NCBI GenBank assembly: GCA_938030665.1
Contig: CALHHY010000153.1
Span: forward strand, 1 to 37,983
DNA: 37,983 nt
Reading direction: 5' to 3'
DNA from: an uncultured Litoreibacter sp.
GTDB lineage: Bacteria > Pseudomonadota > Alphaproteobacteria > Rhodobacterales > Rhodobacteraceae
Below, one piece after another: positions 26,050 through 33,298 of the stretch (positions are counted from its first letter, which is position 1; each line of letters opens with the position of its first letter). The notes below the pieces were generated by a model. It ran no database searches and was not told where the DNA came from. It saw nothing but the letters and a program-made list of their open reading frames with translations. Made by a program: the position numbers and the translations under genes.

Positions 26050-27060
26050 CTACCCCTCATCCGCCGTCTGACGAATGGCGGGTTCAAAGAGGGTCGCCCG
26101 CGCCCGGCCTCGGCTTTTGGAATGGTACAACGCATGGTCGGCATCCTGCATCATGCGGCTTGCATCGGGAGCCTCGTAAAAGGTTGACAGGGTGATGCCG
26201 ATGCTGGCGGAGACGTGGCATTGGGCGCATCCCACATCGACCGGTTTTTCGAACCCTGCGATGATCCTTCGCGCGATGCGACCCAGTTGCTTGATATCGG
26301 TCAGCCCCTCGAAGGAGACAACGAATTCGTCACCCCCCACCCGCGCGACGTAGTCGCTGTTGCGTGTCTCTTCCTTCAGCACCTTGGCCACCGCGCGCAA
26401 CACGGTGTCGCCAGCCGCATGGCCATGGGTGTCATTGACCTCTTTGAAATAGTCCAGGTCCACAGTCATCAGGGCAAAGGGGATCTCCTCCTCCGTCAGG
26501 CGGTGAAGCTCCTGATCGAAGGCACGGCGGTTGCGCAGCCCGGTCAGCGCGTCGGTCTGGGCCTGAATTTCAGCCTGTTGCTTTGCTCCTTGCAATCGCA
26601 GGTTCAGCCGTTTGCTTTCGCCAAAGGCCGCGTTGTTCACCTCGATCAGGTACAAAAGGTCAATCGTCGGGTCTGCAGGTGCGAAATCGGCGGCGGACAA
26701 ATCAAACCGATGCACCGCATCCACCACAGAAATCCCCAAGGACAGGTTGACCAGCATACCGCCATCGGAGGGCAGCCGCACCGCGGAGCCGCGCAATGTC
26801 AGCTGATCGCCTGCCCGTGCGCCCGCATCGACCCGCACCCGAACGCGCGTTTTTTCGTGCTGATAAAGCTCCATGAAGGAGCGCGCGCCGAAGGGCCGGA
26901 TGACTTTGAACACGTCAAAGAAAAGCGCGCCCGGCAGCGCCCCGCCCGAGGTGATCTTTCGCAAGGAGGGTCCAGTATATTGGATACGCCCCGCTGGCGA
27001 GACCACGATATGCATGGGCATCAGCGCATCTAGAACCTGGGTGGAGACGGCGATTGTCAT
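26050..27060 (-). CDS. HNOBA-domain diguanylate cyclase (GGDEF)
   Basis: Makes cyclic di-GMP from two GTP. The 336-residue protein has an N-terminal HNOBA (heme-NO-binding-associated, PAS-like) domain at about 1-135, a helical linker at 135-170 with coiled-coil character (ESKRLNLRLQGAKQQAEIQA), and a GGDEF domain at 170-325. The active site GGDEF is intact at 242-246 (RVGGDEFVVSF), and an RxxD inhibitory site (R233NSD236) lies exactly five residues before it, so product feedback is expected. DYFKEVNDTHGHAAGDTVL gives the metal- and base-binding region. It has no membrane helix. The start overlaps the stop of the H-NOX-like gene by 4 bases, as expected for a sensor-effector pair. Confidence 0.93.
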   Translation of the reverse strand: MTIAVSTQVLDALMPMHIVVSPAGRIQYTGPSLRKITSGGALPGALFFDVFKVIRPFGARSFMELYQHEKTRVRVRVDAGARAGDQLTLRGSAVRLPSDGGMLVNLSLGISVVDAVHRFDLSAADFAPADPTIDLLYLIEVNNAAFGESKRLNLRLQGAKQQAEIQAQTDALTGLRNRRAFDQELHRLTEEEIPFALMTVDLDYFKEVNDTHGHAAGDTVLRAVAKVLKEETRNSDYVARVGGDEFVVSFEGLTDIKQLGRIARRIIAGFEKPVDVGCAQCHVSASIGITLSTFYEAPDASRMMQDADHALYHSKSRGRARATLFEPAIRQTADEG

Positions 27061-27659
27061 TGCGGCCGCATACCTGCGGCGAGGTTGAAGCCCCGATCCT
27101 GACCAAACGATGCTTCCAACAGCTCAATCTCGATCATCTCGCAGGAAATCGGGTGTTCCTGAACATGGGTCAGCTCGGTCAAGACTAGGGCGCCGTAATC
27201 ATCGGCCAGCCCTTGCACGATGCCCATCATCACGTCCCCATATCCGGGCCTGAGGCTATCAATGCGCAGGCAAAATGTCCCGTCGCCATGGGGTTGCAGA
27301 CTTAGCTGGGGCACCTCCAGATCCGGGATGGACAGGCCCACGCGCCCGCTCAGCTCGTCCAGCGACATGAGGAAATCCTCGAAACTGCGCCCGCCATAGC
27401 GGAGCATGCGGCGCACCGTTTCCATCTTCTTATGGGTCACCAGATAGGTGCCGATATCCTGCCGGATCGTCGCCTGATCCTTTCGCAACACAATCTCGGC
27501 CGCGTCAAGCACCGCCTCCGTCACCTCGTCGGGGTAGGGCAGCATGGCTTCGAATTCGCGGAAATCCAGCCCGGCCTCGCGGGTCACACTCTCCCATTTC
27601 GGGCGACCATAGGTGTCTTCAACAAAACACTGGATCGCGACATTGATCAGGCCAAACAT
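27057..27659 (-). CDS. H-NOX (HNOB) family protein lacking the proximal heme histidine
   Basis: A 200-residue stand-alone H-NOX protein; classical members bind heme and sense NO or O2 for a partner cyclase or kinase. The N terminus MFGLINVAIQCFVEDTYG and the GGRSFEDFLMSLDEL helix are clearly of the family. The heme ligand normally lies in the phrase LDxLH; here it reads LDELSGRVGLSIPDLEVPQL, with Ser104 in the His position (His102/105 in known proteins). The heme-propionate motif YxSxR reads I133-D-S135-L-R137: Ser and Arg are kept, Tyr is lost. So heme may be absent, differently ligated or replaced by another ligand. It is translationally coupled to the HNOBA-GGDEF gene. The start at 27659 follows AGAGG. 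Confidence 0.85.
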   Translation of the reverse strand: MFGLINVAIQCFVEDTYGRPKWESVTREAGLDFREFEAMLPYPDEVTEAVLDAAEIVLRKDQATIRQDIGTYLVTHKKMETVRRMLRYGGRSFEDFLMSLDELSGRVGLSIPDLEVPQLSLQPHGDGTFCLRIDSLRPGYGDVMMGIVQGLADDYGALVLTELTHVQEHPISCEMIEIELLEASFGQDRGFNLAAGMRPQ

Positions 27660-27731
27660 GGGAACCTCTGCCCAACTACAATTGGCTGGTATGTAGCCGC
27701 GGAAATCTTAAGACTTCGCTAAATCGCTTGG

Positions 27732-29288
27732 CTAGAAGTCGGTCGGCACCCCGCCTTCGGCCTTTCTCCGCTCAACGAAGGCGGCAAGCTCCTCGCGGAT
27801 GGCGATATCCATTTCGGGCGGCTCGAACTCCGCGATGATGCCTTTGTACATCTCGTGTGCGCGCTCGGCGGTCCAGGTGCCGCCGGCAAGCTCCCACCCC
27901 TCATAATTCGTCCAGTCCGAGATCAGCGGGCTGTAAAACGCGGTCTCGTAGCGCTCCTGCGTATGCGCGCAGCCGAAGAAATGGCCGTCGGGGCCAACCT
28001 CCCTGATGGCCTCCACCGCGATGTCATCGGGTGTGGTGGCGTAGGTCTCGGGCTGCATGTAGCGTTGGATCTGCTGCAAGACGTCGCAATCCATGATGAA
28101 TTTCTCCGGGCTGGCGATCAGCCCGCCTTCCAACCAGCCAGCGGCGTGGTAGACGACATTGGTGCCCGATTGCACGGCGGCCCAAAGGCTGTTCGAGGTC
28201 TCCCACATCGCTTGGCCATCCGGCACGTTGGCCGCGCAAACCCCCGACGAGCGGATCGGCAGGTCGTAGAAACGCCCCATCTGCCCCGTCATCTGGGTTG
28301 CGCGCATGTATTCCGGCGTCCCAAATGCGGGCGCGCCGGTCTTCATGTCCACATTCGATGTAAACGTGCCGATGGCACAGGGTGCGCCGGGGTTGACCAC
28401 CTGCAAAAGCGCGATGGCGGCCAGCCCCTCGGCCAGCGACAGGGTGACCGCGCCCGACATGGTGACCGGCGCCATCGCACCCGCCAGGGTAAAAGGCGTC
28501 ACGATCACGGGCTGCATGCGGCGCGCATGGATCATCGCACCTTCCAGCATCGGAAAATCATGCTTGAGCGGTGAGACGGAGTTGATGTTAGTGTACATAT
28601 AGGGCTGGCTGTCGAACTCCTCCCTTGTGATCCCGGCGGCAATCCGGGTCATCTCCATCACATCCTCGACCCGCCCCCGCCCGAGCGAATAAGCATGCAC
28701 CACCTTGTCGGTCAGCGTCAGCTTGTCGAACAGGCAGTCAAGGTGGCGGACGGAGGCGTGGATATCAATGGGTTCAACCGGGTAGCCGCCCGCAAAATGG
28801 ATGCAGTTGAAAAACTGCGTCAGCTTGATCAGGTCGCGGTAACCTTCCATCGACCCCGACCGTTTGCCCCCCTTCATGTCCCAGAAATTGGGCGGCGAAG
28901 ACACGTTGCCAAACAGCAGGTTACGGCCCCCAAAGGTGATGGCGCGGTCGGGGTTGCGGGGCGTGATGGTGAATTCGGAGGGGGCCAGCGCCACCATCTC
29001 CATCACGAAATCCTCGTCCATTTTGACGTTGGTGCCGTCCACCTTGCAGCCCGCTTTCTTCAGGATGTCGCAGGCCTCGGGGTTAAGAAACTCGATCCCG
29101 ATCTCGGACAGGATGCGCATGCAGCCTTTGTGGATGGCCTGCACGCCGTCCATATCCAGGGGCTCCGTCGGTGCGTCGCGGTTGATGGGCGGGTCCCAGG
29201 GCATCTGCGGCGGCAGCTTGGACACCGTGCGCCGCGTGTTGCCTGCCCGCCCGCCGCTGCGCGTGCGGCGTGGTGTGTCTTTGGCCAT
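27732..29288 (-). CDS. Trimethylamine/betaine methyltransferase, MttB family (non-pyrrolysine)
   Basis: A 518-residue protein of the MttB superfamily (COG5598), which transfers a methyl group from a quaternary or tertiary amine to a corrinoid protein. The start is ATG 29288 (MAKDTPRRTRSGGRAG) after GGAGGG; the longer frame to 29522 has no support. The N-terminal phrase IHKGCMRILSEIGIEFLN and the barrel segments SLAEGLAAIALLQVVNPGAP and NVVYHAAGWLEGGLIASPEK are typical. There is no in-frame amber codon, so it belongs with the MtgB-like glycine-betaine-type enzymes rather than pyrrolysine TMA methyltransferases. No corrinoid protein or second methyltransferase is in the window. It lies 72 bases upstream of the H-NOX gene on the same strand and faces the betaine transporter. 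Confidence 0.9.
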   Translation of the reverse strand: MAKDTPRRTRSGGRAGNTRRTVSKLPPQMPWDPPINRDAPTEPLDMDGVQAIHKGCMRILSEIGIEFLNPEACDILKKAGCKVDGTNVKMDEDFVMEMVALAPSEFTITPRNPDRAITFGGRNLLFGNVSSPPNFWDMKGGKRSGSMEGYRDLIKLTQFFNCIHFAGGYPVEPIDIHASVRHLDCLFDKLTLTDKVVHAYSLGRGRVEDVMEMTRIAAGITREEFDSQPYMYTNINSVSPLKHDFPMLEGAMIHARRMQPVIVTPFTLAGAMAPVTMSGAVTLSLAEGLAAIALLQVVNPGAPCAIGTFTSNVDMKTGAPAFGTPEYMRATQMTGQMGRFYDLPIRSSGVCAANVPDGQAMWETSNSLWAAVQSGTNVVYHAAGWLEGGLIASPEKFIMDCDVLQQIQRYMQPETYATTPDDIAVEAIREVGPDGHFFGCAHTQERYETAFYSPLISDWTNYEGWELAGGTWTAERAHEMYKGIIAEFEPPEMDIAIREELAAFVERRKAEGGVPTDF

Positions 29289-29409
29289 GGCCTTGCCCTC
29301 CCGTGCTGGTCTGGCGGTCAGGCTTGCATGGGCCGGGGGTCGAGGGCGGCCATTTCCCGACCTTATCGGTCGTTTTCTGTCTGAATGGATCGCTTGAGCG
29401 TTGCGGGCG

Positions 29410-29889
29410 TTAAAGCCACCACCGCTCCCGATCATGGCGCGACAGCCATGCGCCGATGCTGAAATGATCACGCCGGACCAGCAGGATAAGCGCGATGAAA
29501 GCGCCCAGAACAGCCAGGTCAATCACCGGGTTGCGGTTTACCGGGAAGCCGCGTGCATTGACGGCGAACGGGTCCAAAAACTGCTCCCACCGGCGGGTGA
29601 CGGTAAACAGATGCATGATCGCCAGCCCGGAATAGGAGAAGATGCGAAACAGCCCCAAAGCCGCCAGCACACAAAGCGCAATCTGCACGCCCCCCATGGC
29701 GTAGACCTGCATGACAGACACATCGACCTTGTCGAAATGGCGCGCCAGCTGCTGATACTGCCCCGGCGTGATGATCTTGTGGGCAGCCCACAGAAAGATG
29801 AACCACGCCAGGCCCAGCCGCAGAATCAGCAGGGCCAGCCCGTCCAGCTTGTCCTGGGGGGAGAGTTCGGGAGGCGGGGAGGCCAGCAT
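29410..29889 (-). CDS. DoxX-like membrane protein
   Basis: A 159-residue protein with about four membrane helices: LALLILRLGLAWFIFLWAAH, a segment around MQVYAMGGVQIALCVLAALG, a short one near FSYSGLAIMHLF, and VIDLAVLGAFIALILLV. The first helix followed by HKIITPGQYQQLARHF resembles the DoxX/DoxD group, whose role in most bacteria is unknown (quinone-linked redox reactions in a few cases). Its ATG at 29889 has no strong ribosome-binding site. It is 121 bases upstream of the MttB-family start on the same strand, possibly but not clearly in the same operon. Confidence 0.65.
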   Translation of the reverse strand: MLASPPPELSPQDKLDGLALLILRLGLAWFIFLWAAHKIITPGQYQQLARHFDKVDVSVMQVYAMGGVQIALCVLAALGLFRIFSYSGLAIMHLFTVTRRWEQFLDPFAVNARGFPVNRNPVIDLAVLGAFIALILLVRRDHFSIGAWLSRHDRERWWL

Positions 29890-29953
29890 CGCAACACACC
29901 ATCAGATTGTTAACACTGGCCGTGGACCTAGCTGATTAACCGGTTTTCCGCAA

Positions 29954-30640
29954 TTACTGCTGCGCCAGCCATCCCGGCAGATGAGAGATATCGGCAACCA
30001 CCAGATCGGCATGCGGGGCCAGCTCCGCCTCGTGGGCGAAACCGCTGGTGACCCCGATGCAGAACATCCACGCCGCGCGCCCTGCATGCAGATCGTGCAG
30101 GCTGTCGCCTACCATCGCGACCCGTTCAGGCGCAAGGTCCATCTGCTGCGCGAAGGCCAGACACATGCCGGGCGCAGGTTTGCCGCCATGGCCGCTATCG
30201 CTGCCAAGGATCAGGTCAAACAGGTCAGCGACGCCCACGGCCTCCATATGACGGCGGGCCGATGCCTCCGCGTCATTGGTGGCAATCCCCAGTCGGGCTG
30301 TCTTGCGCAGCGCGTCCAGCACAGGGGCCAGTGGCAGCAGCTCGTAGACGGTCACCCCGCGCGCCTTCTTGTTGGCGAAGGCCAGCAGCGCGTCCCGCTC
30401 CCAATCGGGCAGCAGAGGCAGGATCAGGTCGACCCCCTCCTCCGGTGTGCCGGCAATGGCGGGGCTGTCAGGAAAAAAAGTGGCGCGGGTCAGGTCGAAC
30501 CGGATCGCGGCCGCCAGATCGGCGCGCAGTTGAGCGTCGCCGCCCGACAACTCCCCAATCAGTGTCAGGCACCACTCCCCCCATGTCCGCTCGAAATCAA
30601 GCAGGGTGGCGTCCTTGTCGAATAAAAACGCGTCAATCAT
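29954..30640 (-). CDS. HAD-family phosphatase, phosphoglycolate-phosphatase-like
   Basis: A cytoplasmic 228-residue haloacid-dehalogenase-type hydrolase. The start at ATG 30640 (MIDAFLFDKDATLLDF) follows AAGGGGG; the frame is open much further upstream, through the FMN riboswitch, but that part is not coding. Motif I is FDKDAT (nucleophile Asp plus general acid Asp), motif II is in LGIATNDAEASA, motif III is the Lys in HGGKPAPGM, and motif IV is VAMVGDSLHDLHAG. The helical cap after motif I marks subclass I, as in Gph. The substrate is unproven. It is divergent from ribH2, with a 16-bp palindrome between them. Confidence 0.9.
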   Translation of the reverse strand: MIDAFLFDKDATLLDFERTWGEWCLTLIGELSGGDAQLRADLAAAIRFDLTRATFFPDSPAIAGTPEEGVDLILPLLPDWERDALLAFANKKARGVTVYELLPLAPVLDALRKTARLGIATNDAEASARRHMEAVGVADLFDLILGSDSGHGGKPAPGMCLAFAQQMDLAPERVAMVGDSLHDLHAGRAAWMFCIGVTSGFAHEAELAPHADLVVADISHLPGWLAQQ

Positions 30641-30664
30641 GATGCCCCCTTGGTGCCGTTTCCC

Positions 30665-30680
30665 GCGACCATATGGTCGC
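30665..30680. promoter_or_regulatory. 16-bp perfect palindrome upstream of the HAD gene
   Basis: GCGACCATATGGTCGC is fully self-complementary and lies 24 bases before the HAD-phosphatase start and 45 bases before the FMN riboswitch on the other strand. A weaker inverted repeat GCAAA-N6-TTTGC follows at 30693-30708. Either could be an operator in the divergent promoter region. Confidence 0.45.
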
Positions 30681-30724
30681 CCGCCCCCTTGCGCAAACGC
30701 CGTTTTGCAGGCAGGTCTGGGGTA

Positions 30725-30848
30725 GTTCTCAGGGCGGGGCGAAATTCCCCACCGGCGGTTATAGCCCGCGAGCGGCCCCGTTGACCGGGGTGTCAGCAGA
30801 TCAGGTGCAATTCCTGGGCCGACGGTCACAGTCCGGATGAGAGAGAAC
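30725..30848 (+). ncRNA. FMN riboswitch (RFN element)
   Basis: The 124 bases match the RFN consensus almost throughout: closing stem GTTCTC / GAGAAC, then AGGGCGGGGCGAAATTCCCC, ACCGGCGGTTATAGCCCGCG, AGCGGCCCCG, GTCAGCAGATCAGGTG, AATTCCTGGGCCGACGGTCA and CAGTCCGGATGAGAGAGAAC. FMN binding is known to switch off downstream riboflavin genes. A hairpin without a T tract follows (30853-30874: TGGC, bulged A, CCC pairing with GGGGCCA), 50 bases before ribH2. Control may act at translation or by a non-canonical terminator. Confidence 0.97.
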
Positions 30849-30924
30849 GCCGTGGCACCCCCTTGCAGGGGCCATGCGTGATCGCCTTGGTGACGTGTTT
30901 GATGTTGCGAAAGGAGATCTGCAA

Positions 30925-31374
30925 ATGACACGCACCCGTACTGCTTTTGTGAAAGCCAATTGGCATGCCGAGATCGTCGATCAGGCGCTTGCAGGCTTTT
31001 CCGAGCTAATCGACCCCGCGGAGGTCGACGTTTTTGATGCCCCCGGCGCGTTTGAAATGCCGCTGCTCGCCAAGGAGCTTGCCGCCACCGGGCGCTACGA
31101 CGCCGTGGTCTGCGCGGCGCTGGTCGTCGATGGCGGGATTTACCGCCATGACTTCGTGGCCCAGGCCGTTGTCGACGGGCTGATGCAGGCGGGGTTGGAG
31201 ACCGGCGTGCCGGTTTTCTCAGTCTCACTGACGCCGCACCATTTTCAGGAGACGGCGCATCACATCGCGATCTTCAAAGCGCATTTTGTCGAGAAGGGGC
31301 GGGAGGCCGCGCAGGCGGTGCTCATGTCGCGCGACACACGCGCAAGGCTGCATCAAACGGCCTCAGCGGCCTAG
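30925..31374 (+). CDS. ribH2: 6,7-dimethyl-8-ribityllumazine synthase, type II
   Basis: Condenses 5-amino-6-ribitylaminouracil with dihydroxybutanone phosphate in riboflavin synthesis. The start at 30925 follows AAAGGAGATCTGCAA, giving 149 residues; the ATG at 30874 lies in the riboswitch expression region and is unlikely. DAPGAFEMPLLAKEL at about 38-52 is the substrate-binding GxxE region. VSLTPHHFQETAHHIAIFKA followed by HFVEKGREAA matches the decameric type II enzymes, such as RibH2 of Brucella, rather than type I. It is alone behind the FMN riboswitch; the main rib operon must be elsewhere. Confidence 0.93.
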   Translation: MTRTRTAFVKANWHAEIVDQALAGFSELIDPAEVDVFDAPGAFEMPLLAKELAATGRYDAVVCAALVVDGGIYRHDFVAQAVVDGLMQAGLETGVPVFSVSLTPHHFQETAHHIAIFKAHFVEKGREAAQAVLMSRDTRARLHQTASAA

Positions 31375-31420
31375 CGCATCGCCCCGGCGCGCCTATCTAC
31401 CAGTAGGCAGGCACGCCCTC

Positions 31421-31699
31421 TCAGGTCCAGTTCGGCAAATCGCCCCCCGGCAGCAGCTGGCGCGCGGTCATGGGCTGCGTGTAGTCGAACCCCGACGCGT
31501 CGCAAAACCCGGTGACCCAGGCGTCGTCCATCAGCAGAAAATCCAGCACCGACCCCAGAAAGGCGGGGTCGGCCGCGTTGCTGCGCATATCCTCAACCGA
31601 CGCCCCCGTGGCCCCCATGAAGACACCTGCCAGATCATCCGTCGACAGGATCCAGGTCAGCGCCTGCAGCGCAAGATTCTGGGCGGCGTCAGCGTTCAT
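31421..31699 (-). CDS. DUF3572 family protein
   Basis: A small soluble protein of 92 residues. ALQALTWILSTDDLAGVFMG, ADPAFLGSVLDFLLMDDAWV and the end TARQLLPGG match the all-helical DUF3572 family that is common in alphaproteobacteria. Its function is unknown. In other alphaproteobacteria I recall it near cell-cycle response-regulator genes, but no such gene is adjacent here. It converges on ribH2 with a 46-base gap. Confidence 0.85.
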   Translation of the reverse strand: MNADAAQNLALQALTWILSTDDLAGVFMGATGASVEDMRSNAADPAFLGSVLDFLLMDDAWVTGFCDASGFDYTQPMTARQLLPGGDLPNWT

Positions 31700-31778
31700 T
31701 CTCGGGGCCTTTCTGCGGGGATATGTCTTAACACTTTCTTAGCGTCGTGTCGCGCGAATGCCCAGCCGGGTCAAACCC

Positions 31779-32258
31779 TCAGTGCCGGCGTCGTAACCCC
31801 TTCTCCAACCGGTCTGCAAAGCCCGCGCGGGCGTCGGGCGTCATGGCCGCAAAGCGGGCCAACATCACCTCTTGCGCGGCGCCCTGCAGCTCCCCCTGAA
31901 TGCGGAGCTGTCGGGCCAGCACGTCGCGCACGGCCCCCTCGTCATAAGGCTGCGCCCGCAGGGCATCGGCCAGCGCCGCGCCGACCTCCCGCATCTGCTG
32001 CCGGCCCGCCCGCATCTGGGGCAGTTTGCCGGCGAAGGCCCGGCGCAGCTCGGCACGGTCCTCCTTCGAGAAGGCCCGCCCAAGCGGCCCGACGGAGAAA
32101 CCCCGGCTCAACGCCCCCTCCCCCCGCCGCCCGTCTTCGCGATCAGCGAGATGGGAGCCGATGAAGGCCGCGCCAACCGCCAGGTTCAGGGCGAGCGAGG
32201 CTATCAGCACGACCCGCACCCAACGGCCGGGCATTGCGTTTTCTTTTGTCTCACTCAC
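31779..32258 (-). CDS. Periplasmic heavy-metal-sensor-like protein (Metal_resist/CpxP-like)
   Basis: A 159-residue protein from a GTG start at 32258 (an internal ATG at 32234 would remove eight residues). One N-terminal membrane helix (WVRVVLIASLALNLAVGAAF) leads into a helical periplasmic domain with ELRRAFAGKLPQMRAGRQQM and PDARAGFADRLEKGLRRRH, resembling the Metal_resist/CnrX/CpxP hairpins that feel metals or misfolded protein. No His/Cys metal site stands out, so metal binding is doubtful. It starts 6 bases after the candidate anti-sigma gene and is the last gene of the ECF operon. Confidence 0.78.
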   Translation of the reverse strand: MSETKENAMPGRWVRVVLIASLALNLAVGAAFIGSHLADREDGRRGEGALSRGFSVGPLGRAFSKEDRAELRRAFAGKLPQMRAGRQQMREVGAALADALRAQPYDEGAVRDVLARQLRIQGELQGAAQEVMLARFAAMTPDARAGFADRLEKGLRRRH

Positions 32259-32264
32259 GACGGA

Positions 32265-32639
32265 TCACCCTTCCTCAAAAAACAGCATGTCATCTGGCAG
32301 CAGCGCGTCCTGCGCCAAGTCAAACAGGTCTTCCTGCCCGGCGTCGACTATCCCAAGCGTGGGCGTCACAAGCTCCGGCTGGGTCAGGCCGAAAAACAGC
32401 CCTGCCGCGCAGGCGGTGGCCAGCCCGCCCATCCCCGTCCAACCGCCCAGAAAGTCGGCGACCTGCGCCATAAATCCGGGTGCGGCAACTTGTCCAGCGG
32501 CAGGGTCAGGCTGCCAAGCCGCTGCATCGGCGACGACCCGGTCCACCCAGTGGTCGGGGGCAGCCTCCACGTCGTGTGCGGCCTGCGATAGCAGCGCGTC
32601 GAGCGCGGCGTCGGCCTTTGGGTCTTCAGCTTGGGTCAT
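32265..32639 (-). CDS. Candidate anti-sigma factor, single-pass membrane protein
   Basis: A 124-residue protein placed directly after an ECF sigma gene with a 4-base ATGA overlap and with GGAG before its start. The N-terminal ~70 residues are acidic and would be cytoplasmic; one hydrophobic segment (GGLATACAAGLFFGL) lies at about 73-87; the C-terminal ~35 residues are acidic (DLFDLAQDALLPDDMLFFEE). I do not see a zinc HxxxCxxC motif, so it is not a ZAS-type factor. The anti-sigma role is inferred from position and topology. Confidence 0.7.
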   Translation of the reverse strand: MTQAEDPKADAALDALLSQAAHDVEAAPDHWVDRVVADAAAWQPDPAAGQVAAPGFMAQVADFLGGWTGMGGLATACAAGLFFGLTQPELVTPTLGIVDAGQEDLFDLAQDALLPDDMLFFEEG

Positions 32640-33211
32640 AGTCCCAACTCCTCTTTGCGGGGGGAGAGTGCTACGGCAAGCGCGCGCTTTCCCCGTGCGG
32701 TCAGGCTTTCCACGGCCTCGGTGCTTATCTCAAGTATCGCGGCGATCTCCGGGTTGGCCAGCCCCTCGATATGGCGCAGGATCACCGCCTGACGCTGGCG
32801 CAATGGCAGCTGGGCCAACCCAGTTTGCAGGGCGTCCTGTCTTTCCTGCGTCAGCAGCTGCGCCTCCGCGCCCGGTCGGTCATCCATGGGCTCCGCGATT
32901 TCGTCCAAGCCCACACCGCGCCTTTTGCGCAAGCGGTCGGTGCATAGGTTGGTGGCGACGCGGAACACCCAGGTCGACAGCTTTGCCGCCCCCGGCTGCC
33001 AGCCCGGCGCCATTTTCCACAGCCGCAACATCGCCTCTTGCGCCACGTCCTCGGCCTCCGCCGCGTCGCCCAAAAGCCTGCGGCAATAAGAGATGAGACG
33101 CGGGCCCAGGCGTTCGGTCAGATGCCTCGCCGCATGCCGGTCGCCCGCGACGTATTGCGCGAGCAGCGCGTCATCGCTGCGCGTGTCATCAGGGAGGGCC
33201 AGATTGTTCAT
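32636..33211 (-). CDS. ECF-type RNA polymerase sigma factor
   Basis: A 191-residue sigma-70-family protein. Region 2 covers about 20-95, with DAAEAEDVAQEAMLRLWKM and the -10-recognising LSTWVFRVATNLCTDRLRKR; region 4 covers about 125-185, with LPLRQRQAVILRHIEGLANP and the HTH EIAAILEISTEAVESLTARG. No large non-conserved region lies between, as usual for ECF factors. The next gene overlaps by 4 bases and encodes a membrane protein likely to hold it inactive. An exported EF-hand protein is encoded upstream on the same strand. Confidence 0.94.
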   Translation of the reverse strand: MNNLALPDDTRSDDALLAQYVAGDRHAARHLTERLGPRLISYCRRLLGDAAEAEDVAQEAMLRLWKMAPGWQPGAAKLSTWVFRVATNLCTDRLRKRRGVGLDEIAEPMDDRPGAEAQLLTQERQDALQTGLAQLPLRQRQAVILRHIEGLANPEIAAILEISTEAVESLTARGKRALAVALSPRKEELGL

Positions 33212-33251
33212 ATAGGGCGAACTCTAGGATCCGGGGACGGAGCGGCGCAAT

Positions 33252-33274
33252 GGGCGGGCCCGAAGGCCCTGCCC
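33252..33274 (-). terminator. Stable hairpin with UUCG loop between the EF-hand and sigma genes
   Basis: On the minus strand GGGCC-TTCG-GGCCC forms a 5-bp stem with an especially stable UUCG tetraloop, extended by four more pairs past a bulge. It lies 25 bases beyond the EF-hand stop and 41 bases before the sigma start. No T tract follows, so partial termination or mRNA protection is more likely than full termination. Confidence 0.45.
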
Positions 33275-33298
33275 CTGCTTCACAGCGCGGCTTCGCGC

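Noticed and set aside
30641..31228. Minus-strand extension of the HAD phosphatase frame through the riboswitch and into ribH2
   Set aside because: This region is an FMN riboswitch and the ribH2 gene on the other strand; the HAD motif begins right after ATG 30640.
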